Source: Sphaerosporella brunnea (lineage: Eukaryota; Ascomycota; Pezizomycetes; Pezizales; Pyronemataceae). From it: DNA of 64,000 bases. Each line of letters opens with the position of its first letter. The first letter of the stretch is position 1. Positions 48,355 to 58,939 of the stretch are shown one piece after another. The stretch lies in contig VXIS01000124.1 of the NCBI GenBank assembly GCA_008704415.1, positions 57,256 to 121,255 on the forward strand. Direction: 5' to 3'. A program made the translations under genes and the position numbers. The notes under the pieces were generated by a model. It was not told where the DNA came from, ran no database searches, and saw nothing but the letters and a program-made list of their open reading frames with translations.

Positions 48355-49737
48355 TTACTGCCTATCAACCTCCTCAACCCTCGTCCTCCAATCATCTTCG
48401 ATCGACAGCATCTCCACCACCCCGAGTCTCTTTCCGTGCCTCTTCTTGACGGCGCCTTGCTCACCCCACCACTTCCCACGCCCTTCGCGGATAGCCTCGT
48501 TATCGCTGAGCAAGTCGGCGAGCGCATCTTCTTCTCCTCCTCCAATAACCACAACCACAGTCTGCACCCAGCCACCGCTGAGCATTTCGTCCACCACCTT
48601 GCCCTCCTTATCCACCACCGCCTCCTCTATATATGCGACATCGGGGTTGATCTCACGGATCAACGGCACCATGTTCTCGGCCTCAGTGAACGGCTTGATA
48701 TTTTCCTTCGGGCAATTCTCGGGGAGGATTTCCCGTGCAATCTCATATGAGCTCTTGTTGAAATCGTCAGCCGCGAATCTCATTGCAGCCAACGACGGGG
48801 ACGGCATCATCATCGGTTCGGGAGCCTGGACCGTGAGAGTATCGGTACTCTTTACCTCACGTTTCGGCTTCGACTGAACGGCGGGAACATCCAAATGCGG
48901 TGACTGGATCAAGATCCAAAGGTTTGTGTTTTGCAGTTTCAACGGACGCGGGAATTGCGAAAGCAGGGAGCGCTGCGACCGCGGCATCGCGTTAGCATAC
49001 CCGGACCAGGGAGGGAAGAGGAAGGAGCGGGGGCTCACGGTAGGGAAAATGACTTCCTGGAAATCCCCGTCAATCTCGTCGCCTTTGGTTGCTTTGATTA
49101 CGAAGACGATTGGGCGCTTCCGGCGGGGGGATGGGTTGTACTGAGTCGAAGTCTGTTGGACTGTGCCGGAGACAGCAGAGAAGGGGACGGAGGCGGCGAC
49201 AGCGGAGGCGGTCGGCACGGTGGTGCCGACTGCGGGGGCGGAACGAGCGGTGCTTGCGGAGCTCTTGCGAGCTTTCGACTGGGCGAAGGAGGCGGTCTTC
49301 TGCTGGAACTGGGCGTCTCCCCCCTGGCGCTGCTGCTGCTGCCTTTCCCCATCCTCCTCCCCAAACGCCAAATCATCCTCATTATCCTCGCCGCCCGTAA
49401 AATGTTCCACGGCGCCCTTGACATACTGCATCATGCCCTCCCTACGCCGTTTCCAGAACTCCTCCTCCTCCCGTCGAGACTCCTCAAACGCATCCGTGTC
49501 CTCCTCCGTGATGTGATCGTGCACGCGGTCGGCGCGTCTGCTTCTGCGCCGCTTGTTGTACGCCGAGGGCGAATGGCGCGACTCGTGTTCGCTGTCGGAG
49601 CCGGGATACGACGACGGCGGCGACTCGGAGGAAAAGAAGTAGAGCCCAGCGGATGCGAGCGCCGCCAAGGCGAACGGAATCAGGAGCGTGTGCGCGCCGG
49701 CTTTGCTGCTGGCGGGACCGCGGTTGGAGCGCGGCAT
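48355..49737 (-). CDS. PEX22: Peroxin PEX22-like, membrane anchor of PEX4
   Basis: Model complement(join(48355..48972, 49039..49737)), 438 aa. In the peroxisomal membrane PEX22 holds the ubiquitin-conjugating enzyme PEX4 for PEX5 recycling. One N-terminal membrane helix at ~17-36 (LLIPFALAALASAGLYFFSS) after a short MPRSNRGPASSKAG start, then a long disordered Glu/Arg and Gln/Ser-rich region, then the HAD-like C-domain: RKRPIVFVIKA, NTNLWILIQSP, ENIKPFTEAENMVPLIREIN, DVAYIEE, GGWVQTVVVVIGGG, KWWGE and VVEMLSIEDDW, the order seen in fungal PEX22-like proteins. The intron is exactly 66 nt without a stop, so the unspliced frame stays open and would insert 22 residues between IFPT and RSLLSQF; the GTGAGC donor and TATGCTAACGC branch site argue for splicing. 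ATG 49737 chosen because the helix follows at once. Confidence 0.85.
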   Translation of the reverse strand: MPRSNRGPASSKAGAHTLLIPFALAALASAGLYFFSSESPPSSYPGSDSEHESRHSPSAYNKRRRSRRADRVHDHITEEDTDAFEESRREEEEFWKRRREGMMQYVKGAVEHFTGGEDNEDDLAFGEEDGERQQQQRQGGDAQFQQKTASFAQSKARKSSASTARSAPAVGTTVPTASAVAASVPFSAVSGTVQQTSTQYNPSPRRKRPIVFVIKATKGDEIDGDFQEVIFPTVSPRSFLFPPWSGYANAMPRSQRSLLSQFPRPLKLQNTNLWILIQSPHLDVPAVQSKPKREVKSTDTLTVQAPEPMMMPSPSLAAMRFAADDFNKSSYEIAREILPENCPKENIKPFTEAENMVPLIREINPDVAYIEEAVVDKEGKVVDEMLSGGWVQTVVVVIGGGEEDALADLLSDNEAIREGRGKWWGEQGAVKKRHGKRLGVVEMLSIEDDWRTRVEEVDRQ

Positions 49738-51358
49738 CGCGGCGGTGGTGCGGGGGAGGCGGGATCGTATGGGTGGAGAAGTTGGCGGAGGTCGAAGCGC
49801 GTAGCGAGCGAGCGAGCGAGGCGGAAGTCGAAGGCGAGTGGTTGGGTTGGGGTGGCTGGTTGGGGTGATCGAGATGATGGGGAGTTCGCAACCGAAGCGG
49901 AGAATCAAGAACCGGATCAGTCAGTCCAGGGGCGGCGGGTCCTGAGACAGCTGAACTGAGATCCACCGACAACGGGCGGGGTGTTGATTGGTTGCGATCG
50001 AGTTCTTCAGACGCACAACACATGCTTAGTGGCTGGGCGCGTCATGAATCGTCACTGATGGTGACGTCGCAATCGTTGCTATTAATAGCAGGTACAAATC
50101 GTCGTGTATCACAGAAAATCACTCGCAGGATGCTGCCAGGCCATACATAGAAAGTACCCGTGCATGATCGTGTTGTTCCTGCTGCAAGTCGTTTCCAACT
50201 TATATACCCTGAAGCACGAGCTCAGGGACTACGCCCAAGGGAAGTTCGATATGGGGGTCTATGTCACTGACGGCGATCTTTATGCCTCCTCAACTAACCG
50301 CCAAAACCCCATGTTTCCACCAATCAATCAATCAATCAATCAATCAATACGGAGCTTCCAGTTAACCAATGTGCTGCGTCCAGCGCCACAATGCCACCCG
50401 CGCGGTGTTGAACCAGAACCAAAACGATGGGCTCAAAGTGCTGACTCTGCCGTACACAATATCTTCCCTCTACTCTACCCCTGCCATCCATCTCGGAGCT
50501 CCCATCAAACCCAGCAGCAGATACGCAGATACGCACAGCTTACAAAACGTGCCCGGGAGATGTGGTGGCTCAAAGCCGTCGTCACTGTCCCCTGTCCCTC
50601 TGCTTAATTGTTGAAAACCCGTACAAAACACGCGATGTCACTCGCCTTGCAAAAAGCTGCGCCCCCCCCCCAATTTATGCGATCACAACAGCCCAGCAAT
50701 TATTATACAACCAAACCGGTTGGTTACATAACCCGCCCGCCCGCGCGTCACAAAACCCATTTGCCTCTCTCTCTCCGATCCACCACTCCCCAATGGCCGC
50801 AAGCGGCCGAATACATTATGATTAAAAACAAAACAAAATCTTCCATCACTCCGTCCCGTCCCCCCGCCTCGCCCCGCCCGCCCAAGGTAGTACATACAGT
50901 TACGGTGGTCCCGACAATTGCAACAACAATTATGATTTTTTTTTTTTGTTGCAGCAAAACTTCTATGTAGCACACTTGTCACTCTCAATATGATCTACGT
51001 CACCACCACGCAACCAAGCAACCTTGCAGAGTTTTTGTGCATCAAACAATCCGGGTATCTACCCGCGTGTATGCATGTACGTACCCATTCGATCCACCCT
51101 CCCCCCCGGCGGAGGCAGCCTATGTACATCCCACCGACATATATATCTGCACAAGCTTGCAAAGCGGGTATCCGCAGGTAAGCAGCATTCCATCTATGTA
51201 CAAATCTCATTTCAAATAAAGCGCCTTCCCCCCCCCCCGCTCCCGTCATGCTATCATGATATATACCAGAAAAAGGAAAAAGAAAAGAAAAGGAAAAATA
51301 ATAGAAAGAACAAAGGAAACATGTATTGTAGTGTATCTATTCGCCATTAATATGTACC
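49738..51358. other. Intergenic with simple repeats
   Basis: Probable promoter of PEX22 at the left (GAGC microsatellite at 49805-49822), an AATC microsatellite at 50325-50348, C-runs near 50667 and 51230. No gene recognised. Holds palindrome repeat copy E. Confidence 0.4.
50791..50832 (-). repeat. Dispersed palindrome repeat, copy E
   Basis: Read on the minus strand: TTTTTAATCATAATGTATTC then the GGCCGCTTGCGGCC palindrome and ATTGG. The similarity stops right after the palindrome, so this copy is truncated on that side. Confidence 0.7.
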
Positions 51359-53494
51359 TCAGCGTGACACACCTCCTTCTTTCCCCCCTTTTCGTCTACC
51401 CGGTAAGACCGGGAAGCTGACTTTCACCACCAACAGTGCGGATATCAACATTGCCACGGCTATGTACACGAAACAGATCCTCAGTGCTGCTTCGTACGAT
51501 TTCGTTACTGCATCCCGTTTCGTCAACCCACGATCCTCACCCAAGAAGAGGAAGTGCCAAACCTTGTGCCTGCACCGCCGGATCGAGATCAAAGATGCTC
51601 TGGACGTTCTTGCGGACTTTTTCGATAAGCTCCTCCTTGTTTGGGCCGGTGATCTCCGCCTTCAAGAACACAGCAAGGAAGTTCTGCACGATCAAGCTGC
51701 TAGAAGCAATACCCAGTACACCACCGAGAGAGCGCCACATAATGAGGGTGCTCGTCGCAACTGCCTGGTCTGCTTGCGTGCTCATAGTGAGGGTACTCAT
51801 CAATGAACTCGGCATCACGAAGCCGTTGCCGAGATGGCAGGGTACGAGGAAAAGGAAGTAGCCCCAGTATGGGAGGTCCCGTGGCATCAAGGTCAGAAGC
51901 ACCGAGCCGATGAGCATAAGGATTTCACCAGCATAAAAGGTTACGTCTAAACGTTGCAGGCGCGTTATGATGAGTCCGGTTGCGACGCCGGAAAAGGTGC
52001 TGGTGAGCGCGGGGATTAGAAGGCGGCCTCCGGCTTGGGCGGCGCTTTCGAGGCGGACACCCTGGAAATAGAGCGGGAGGTTGAAGATGACCTGCGCTCT
52101 GATGTGAGTGTGTGATTTGAGGGAAGAAGGGGGGGCTACTTACGGCATTGACCATGGCATTGTTCAAGAAGTTGTTGAACACCACCAGGCCCCTCGAAGA
52201 ACGTAGTAGTCTCAAGGGCATGACCGGGGAAACGGTTCTCATCTCCACACGAAGCAACAAAACAAACATTACCACTCCGATCACCAGAGCTAAAATCACG
52301 CGCCAATCCGACCACGGAAAGATATTTCCACCCAGGTTCATGGCAAGAATTAGAAACGTGAGACTTGTCGTCAGAAAGAACGATCCCATGAAATCGAAAT
52401 CTTTGAAACGTTCCCACAGTGTGCTGGCAGAAGCACCAGGATCGGTACGATCAGGAATTGTGCAATACAGCACGATCATGCAAAAGATTCCGAACGGGAC
52501 CTGCAATCCGAACGACCATCTCCAACCAAAATAATCGGCGAGTGCGCCGCCAGACGCTGCGCCGAGGACGCCACCGACTCCCCAGGCGAGGTTGTTGATG
52601 CTCTGGTAGGTGCCTCGAACTTCGAGAGGACATAGGTCGCTCAGTACGATTGCGCCCCTGCGAAGGTATTGTCAACTACCGCACAAAAGTCTCGCGCACG
52701 GACGGAGCACTCACATGGTAACCATTCCGCCGGCGCCAAATCCGCACACAGCTCTCGCAGCAATGAAGCTCATGATGTCCGGCGCCAGGGCACACCACAA
52801 CGTAGCGGCGGTAAACACGAAGCACGAAAACACGAACGGGCCCTTCCTTCCAACCACATCGCTGATCCTTCCATACAGCGGCTGAAAACTCGTAGCGGTC
52901 AAAAGGAACGATGTTGACAACCAGGACGCCAGCTCTGATGCGTTGAAGGAGGACGTAATCGACGTGTGCGTTGAAGCCATTATCGTGCCGTCGAAAGCTG
53001 CTACAAAGTTCGCGCTCATAATGCCTATGTGCAACGGGCCGTCAGCTTTGATAACCGGATACAAAAAGAGGAGGAGTGTGCTCGCCTGCAAAGATCATCC
53101 AGAACTGATAGCTGCTAACGCCGCCATGGAAGCGGAACTCTCCCGTTTCTTCATCGTCATCATCCTTGGCCATATACCCCAAAGATTCGTCCCTGGGCAA
53201 CCGCAGATCCCCGTTCTCATCCGGCTCAATGGCAAGCGCGAGTATGGGTTCCGCGGTGGGCCCAACCGGCGTCATGCTCTTCGTCAACAGCGGCAGAAAC
53301 GCAACCGCCTCCTCCTCCAGGATGGTGTTGATCGTTACGCGGTCATCTTCGATCAAAGCTCCTCTTGAGGGCGAAGCTGACAGGTATTCAGTCCGTCTCG
53401 GGAGCAGCGAGCTTCGTTCTGTAGCTTCTGGCCGCTCGTCGTGGATCTCGATGTTGTGATTTCGTCCGTTGGGTAGAGAGCCGTAGTTCGGCAT
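51359..53494 (-). CDS. MFS transporter, vacuolar basic amino-acid (Vba/Fnx) type
   Basis: Model complement(join(51359..51507, 51563..52091, 52144..52657, 52715..53024, 53086..53494)), 636 aa. A cytosolic N-tail of ~130 residues precedes helix 1 (QFWMIFAGIMSANFVAAFDG). MFS marks: FDGTIMASTHTSI in helix 1, the loop-2 motif YGRISDVVGRKGPF, and VRGTYQSINNLAWGVGGVLG with GGALADYFGWRWSFGLQVPF in helices 4-6, as in 14-helix DHA2-type carriers and S. pombe Fnx1/yeast Vba1. Likely proton-coupled export or vacuolar uptake of basic amino acids; substrate inferred from the family. Intron 1 starts with GC, not GT (53085-53084), because only that joins FAG to IMSANF in frame. The last intron (55 nt, donor GTTTGG) restores AQ-V-TKSYEAALRICFVYI. 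Confidence 0.9.
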
Positions 53495-53987
53495 TTCGAA
53501 GTAGCACGGCTGCGCAAAAATAGACGGTGAAGGTGTTTAGATAATGGATACTGAGAGGGAATTTCCTGCTTCTCTTGGACGGGGCGGATTGGGAAAGAAT
53601 GAAGAAGAAGCAGAAGAATTGGGAGGAGCCAGCACGAGGGCGGAAATCACGACCTAGAAGAGCTTTTCACTGAAAGCTTGAGTCACCAGCACACCGCAAG
53701 GGGGAAAAAGATAGCACAGGGCACAGAAGGATCGTCCAAATATATGCATGGATTTATTTATTATTATGCATGCACTCAAGTGCTTATATTAACTGCAATT
53801 CTCCAAATTTCCAACCGGTGATACACAGCAGAGCATCAAGCTTGCAGATTCGGTTATGCACACAGAAAACTTTTCTCTAGTCATCTACTCTAGAGCAAAA
53901 CCGGGGGTTTTCAGGCGCGCGTGCACGGACAAGAAGCGCCGTTTGCGAGATACAACCCCAAACCCAATCGAGCGCAACTGATGGTGG

Positions 53988-54098
53988 AGGGGAGTCAAAG
54001 GTCATGTGATTGTGCCGAGTGGATCAGTCATCATCAGTGGTTGCGGCGCCCGATAGCAACCAACCTCGAGCTCCCAGACTTCCCTGAGCTCCCTCCTG
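53988..54098 (+). repeat. Inverted duplicate, left arm
   Basis: About 110 bases (from GGAGTCAAAGGTCATGTGAT to AGCTCCCTCCTG) that recur inverted at 59749-59863 with few changes, including a 6-base GAGTTG insertion in the right arm. Arms are 5.7 kb apart. Confidence 0.85.
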
Positions 54099-54416
54099 CC
54101 TACTGGCATACGGATGGTATCCCATCATCCCCTTCTCCGTTTTCGCGACTTTTTTTAGTGGTTGTGAACAGGTGAAACGGCATAGCGATGGCGGACGGGC
54201 ATGAACTTGCCGGGAGGCGGCGATGTGGACTCCGCCCCGCCAGACCGCTCACTAATAATGCCCCCGCTGACCCTTCACTGACCCAGTCAAAGACTGACCC
54301 GGTGTCTAGCTTGATAACTAGCTGAAAGGGGAACTAACCTAAAAAGATGGTTTGTTCCGGCAATTCTCAAGCCGAGAAGCGAGGACGGGATCACACGCAG
54401 GGTGCATGCAGCAGCC

Positions 54417-54477
54417 TTTTTTTTTTTTTTTTTATCTTTTTTTTTTTTTATCTTTTTTTTTTTTTTTATCTTTTTAT
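54417..54477 (+). repeat. T-tract tandem repeat
   Basis: Three units of a 12-16 T run ended by ATC, followed by a short final T run and ATGG. Confidence 0.85.
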
Positions 54478-55783
54478 GGACACGAGATCAATTCCACTTC
54501 CCCCCGCCGCATATGTAATCGTAAATTCTCTGGGCTCTGGAGTCTGGATTCCTTTATCTTTTCCTCGCGGTCTCTGTCCCCCGACCGTGCCTGCAGACGA
54601 CGGACTCTACCTAGGCACATTTGTATGTATGTAGTAGCTGTCGACGCTTAGAGCTTCCCTCGCACTCCAGGTACCCAGCCATCTCCACGTCAATGCAGGG
54701 AGTCGATAAATGCGGGGTCACCAATCGGTAGCGCGCGATGTCTGCACCGCCCATCCCACCCGTCGCATCGACATCGCGACGGCCCGCAACAAACAGAAAA
54801 GCACATGCCATACATACATACGTAGCAGTTCATCCCCCTCCGACACGCACATCGGCTGCAGTATGCACAATCCGCCTAGCGTGGATGCAGCAGCATCTCC
54901 ACGCCAGCTTTCAGAGTCATCCACACATACGGACTCATGCGTATGTAGAGTATTGTGAGTTCCGACAAACGTCCGGAAAAGGGGATTTCGACCTGACAAA
55001 AGAGAGCCAATTTACGTCTAACCGATATCAACCGCCGACGAAAAGCAAAAGTTCTTCTGGAAGATTGGCTGCGCAAAGTTGAATTTGCGTGTTTTGAATT
55101 TGCGTGTTTACGCGCGTCGATTATCGCCAAATCTCGTACTGTCGTTGGTATTCCGCTATTGACTCTCTATGTGCCTGCTTTAATCGATGTATGGTTGGGG
55201 ACACCTAAAGACGGAGGGGTTTGGGTACCCTGACTTTGGACAGAGCATCCTCCACCAAAAAAAAGTTATTTTAAAAAATAACACTATCAGGGGCCTAGTT
55301 TTCGCTCGCTCTATCGACTGATCAACTCAGAATTTCCGAATTCTGCCTGGTTGTTGAGAAAATAGGACCCTCCCCGGGGACAAATGTCAGTTATATGGTC
55401 AAAATAGGAAGATTCACGCTCATCACTCGGCACTTTTGTATGTGTTACTAAGCGAGATGAATGTCAGAAATCCCACAGTGACTAGGAGTCCCCAACCATA
55501 GGCCTTGTCTTCTGTTCCGCCGACGCGCATGCGACGCGTGATCTTAGACCATGATGAGATGGCGCCGATCATGACGTGGAGTGTCGACCCGCATTCCACG
55601 TGACAGCTCGAGCGCGGTGCGGGCATGGCGAACAAGTGCGGGTGCGGAAAGCCGGAGCGTGTGTGGGTGCGATTTTTACGGATCCCCGAGCACAACCCCG
55701 GAAATCCCAATATATATAGCTCATGGATACCGGAGCCCGTCGGTCAACAGCGTGCAGCGAGGGGTCGGGATGGCATGCAACAG

Positions 55784-55953
55784 GCGGTACCGGTCAGTAC
55801 TGGCCGGTACTGGCCGGTACTGCCCTCCCAAAGGCGTGTAGCGGGGGTGCGGAGGGTGGTGCAGGCAGCCGACGGTACCGGTCAGTACTGGTCGGTACCG
55901 GCCGGTACTGTTCCCACTTACTCTCTAGACGGCGGTACCGACCAGTACTGATC
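55784..55953. repeat. Palindrome-rich GGTACC/CAGTACTG repeat cluster
   Basis: Three blocks (55784-55832, 55872-55912, 55931-55953) built of CGGTACCGG, CAGTACTG and CCGGTACTGG words, e.g. CGGTACCGGTCAGTACTGGC. Each word is itself palindromic or nearly so, and the blocks are separated by unrelated ~20-40-base spacers. Confidence 0.8.
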
Positions 55954-57051
55954 GCTAAAAGGCGTGGTACGCCATGGCCTTGCCCACGACGATCACGTTA
56001 GATCGTATGTCTTGTACACTTGTGACGATCATATGTGATCGTGAATGTGTAGCCCATAGGTGGGCCGGCGGAGGGGGGGGCGGACCTCGTACGAACGTCA
56101 TTGCGTTCCCTCAGTCCCAGCGCATTGCTATAACTTCACCATATCGAGAGCTGTTTGATTACCCAGCACCGCCGCTGCGACCCACGGGCTTCCGGAGATC
56201 ATTGTACTTGCCCGATGGCTGGCTCAATTTCTGCGGTCGCGTTTACTTGGTACCGAATTCTGGATGCACTCGAGCCTGCCACCATATCTATTGTACAGCA
56301 TCTTGGCTACGTAGATTTGATGCTCCGCTCCGCACAACAAGCGCACCCATCGCATCGAACCAGAGGAATTTCACCCGAAACAGAGAAATTTCACCCCGAG
56401 CAAAAAGGCTAAAACAACAGCGAAAAAAATTCTGGTCTGGCCTAGAGTTCCTGGAACTGCTGTAAGTGAAGTCCGGAAAGTTTGTGCTGGTGAAGAGCTG
56501 GCCAGATTTCTTGGCTCGAACGGGTTTATAACTTTAGGCTGCCTGGCATTCTCATCACTTCCACCTCCGCTTCTTCTTCACCCTACACGACCCCGATGTG
56601 CCTAAAACATACCGAATGTGGTCTTTGCGCCTGCCTTGCCTGCCTTGAGGCCAGACTTGTCGCTCTCGAAGTGGGGCTGATCTATAACAGCCCCATTCCT
56701 CCGCCTTCCTGTACGAAAGACCCCCCCCCCCCCTCCACCACCGGCCCCAAAAAAAAAGGTCCTAATGGCACGCCAGATACGGATAGTATACCTCTAGGGA
56801 TCATAAAAGTTCATAATATGGATGAGATGACTTGTCCTGCTTGCTCAAAGATATATTTTGTAGATGTATGCTCTACTTTTTCTTGTCACAGTCGTTCTTC
56901 TGTTCTGACGATCATAGGCTTATCAGCCGTTGAATTGTCCTTATTGCGGACACCACTATTATACACAATGTTATAATGTTTTGGTGATTGTGTTTTTGGT
57001 TCTCTTTGTGGTAATCCTTATTGCAGGTTTGGTTGAAATCAACAACCGTTA

Positions 57052-57190
57052 GGATTTACTAGTAGGGTGTCTCAATAACCGCCATTCGCGACGTACATTG
57101 CGTGCGGGAACGTACACACAAAAGCTTCACATTCTCAACAATGTACGTCGCGAACGGAGGTTGTTGAGACCCCTTAGTAACTAGTAAATC
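57052..57190. mobile_element. Short inverted-repeat element (MITE), 139 bp
   Basis: GATTTACTAGT at the left and its inverse at the right enclose longer inverted arms: GTGTCTCAATAACCGCCATT continuing CGCGACGTACATTG (57067-57100) and, inverted from the right, GGTCTCAACAACCTCCGTTC continuing GCGACGTACATTG. The loop is about 35 bases. No coding capacity. Confidence 0.75.
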
Positions 57191-57909
57191 GACCGTTATC
57201 AATACACCATAGTGTGGGCAGGTAGGGACTTTACTGTACTTACCCAATAGCGAGGCTGTGAGGCTGTGAGGCTGTGCAAAAAAATAAGTAGAGCTGGACC
57301 CCAGTGTCAACATCGCTCGCCCGGTAACTACCTCCGTCTATACTATATATACCCTACACTTTAACGAAAAACTCTAATATGATCGTAACAAAATTGAGGG
57401 ATCCGACAGAATTGAATTTCTGCTGCTGCTGCCGGCGGCACCATGGAAGATGGCAGGGCGTTGATTCGTCGAGCTCAGCCGGGCCCGCCCTTAAAGCGTA
57501 CCGACGGAGAAAGAACAGGAGGCCTCCGATCTCGCCTCAACTGCAGTGGAGCGAGCACCTCAAGTTTTCCACCTACTGCGGAGCTCCATCGAAGGAGATG
57601 ATCCCAACAACTCCTGAAAGACAGCCGATTCTCTTCTATCTAATGCCCCCCCTGATTATGTTAAATTCTGATCAGCAGCAGTCTTTAGGCCAAAATTAAT
57701 TACGAATTCATTTGTTTAGTTAATCATATGAGATGACAAAGGAAAAACCGAAAACCCGGGATGCTGCCGACATGTCAGTGGCCCTGTCCCCTCAAAAAAT
57801 GCATACAAACCGAGATGAGAGAGTGTCTAACAACGATGTGGGTGATTCTGTGCGAGTGGCTCCTGCTGTTGTACGGCAAAACCCCGGATTAAGGAAGGGG
57901 GCCTTGGGG

Positions 57910-58154
57910 CAGTGTTCTCAACAGCCGGCCCAAAAAGCCCGCGCTGGCTGGCTGTGGGCTGCGTCTTTGTATGTAAAAGTCGCGAATTGGTACAGAGTGA
58001 TAACCAGTGAAGCAACAATGATGTCCATTCTTCATACCTGAACAACAGCTCATGCAGCCCACAGCCAGCCAGCCGGGCTGCGAGGGCTGGCTTTTTGATC
58101 AGCCCAACGCAGCCCAACGCAGCCAGCTCGGCTGGCTGGCTATTGAGAACACTG
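57910..58154. mobile_element. hAT-like MITE, 245 bp, with 8-bp target duplication
   Basis: Ends are CAGTGTTCTCAACAGCCGGC and, inverted from the right, CAGTGTTCTCAATAGCCAGC. The flanks CCTTGGGG (57902-57909) and CCTGGGGG (58155-58162) match at 7 of 8 bases, the hAT target-site length. The interior is dominated by GCCAGCCAGCC/GGCTGGCTGGC words that can fold back on themselves. Confidence 0.82.
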
Positions 58155-58333
58155 CCTGGGGGGGGGGGGGCGAGCGAATGATGGATAGTGAGCCTAACCA
58201 GCGGGAGAATCCCTGCCTTTGTACAGGTGAATACAAGGCGGTTTTCCTTTTCATTCGGTTTTCCTTTTCATTCTCCTTTCTCGCTGCTCTCCCTTCTCGC
58301 TGCTCTTCACCGACTTACAATCCAACAATAACC

Positions 58334-58878
58334 ATGTCAAGCAACCTCCGCTCCCAGCAGCCCGATCTCGAGCAGGGTCCTGGATTCCGGCACGATGATC
58401 GTGGAATTTATTTCAATAAGGAAGCCCGGTTCAAGTATGCGGCGCTTCTTTGGGGAGCGTGGGCGATGCTCTTTGGAATATTGTTCCAAAAATTACACAG
58501 TTTGCCCCCCTCCTAAATGAATCGGTCTTTGCTTGCCACTGACAACCTAATAGGCAATTTGTTGGCCATTGTGGGAGGTGGTGTGGTTGTTGTCCTGGCC
58601 GTTCCTTTCGGGTGGTCCGCGGGATTCCTCGCATGGAGCGGATTTTCCAGGACCAAGCTCCCATTCACCCAGCATCTCAGTGGGATCGAGACCACTATTT
58701 TCTGGTTTCTCGTACAAGTCGTTTTGTTCTTGTATGTTGCGGCGTTTGCCACCGGAGCGATGTTTGAAAACATGGGCGACTATCTCTCGCAGTTGTAAGT
58801 TACCGAGCTCAATATTTTAGACATGTTGCAAACTAACCTTTACCCAGTTTGAAGATCAAACAGCTTGGCGATACTTAG
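58334..58878 (+). CDS. Small uncharacterised membrane protein
   Basis: Model join(58334..58499, 58554..58794, 58848..58878), 145 aa. The ATG sits in ACCATGTCA. The N-tail MSSNLRSQQPDLEQGPGF is followed by three hydrophobic segments: ALLWGAWAMLFGILF, LLAIVGGGVVVVLAVPFGWS and TIFWFLVQVVLFLYVAAFAT. The C-terminus is FLKIKQLGDT from the 31-nt last exon. Splice phases close; introns are 54 and 53 nt. No family recognised. It lies between a hAT-like MITE and a recent TIR element, 180 and 62 bases away. Confidence 0.7.
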
Positions 58879-58939
58879 AAGAGGGGTGGAGGGTGGTGTT
58901 CTGCTCGAGATCACCGAGGGAGACAATGTTTTTCTCAAT

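Larger units (their letters stand above)
53495..58333. other. Repeat-rich region without recognised genes
   Basis: 4.8 kb with T-tract repeats, a palindromic GGTACC-type repeat, two MITEs and an inverted duplicate arm (listed separately). An open frame of 126 codons at 56596-56976 starts with a Cys-rich peptide and contains CPACSKIYF, but matches no family and has no splice partners. Confidence 0.4.

Noticed and set aside
48931..49959. 342-codon open frame antisense to PEX22
   Set aside because: Shadow frame over the GC-rich disordered part of PEX22; no family features.
55784..55953. CRISPR-like array
   Set aside because: The repeated words are short palindromes in irregular order with spacers of unequal length, in a eukaryotic genome.
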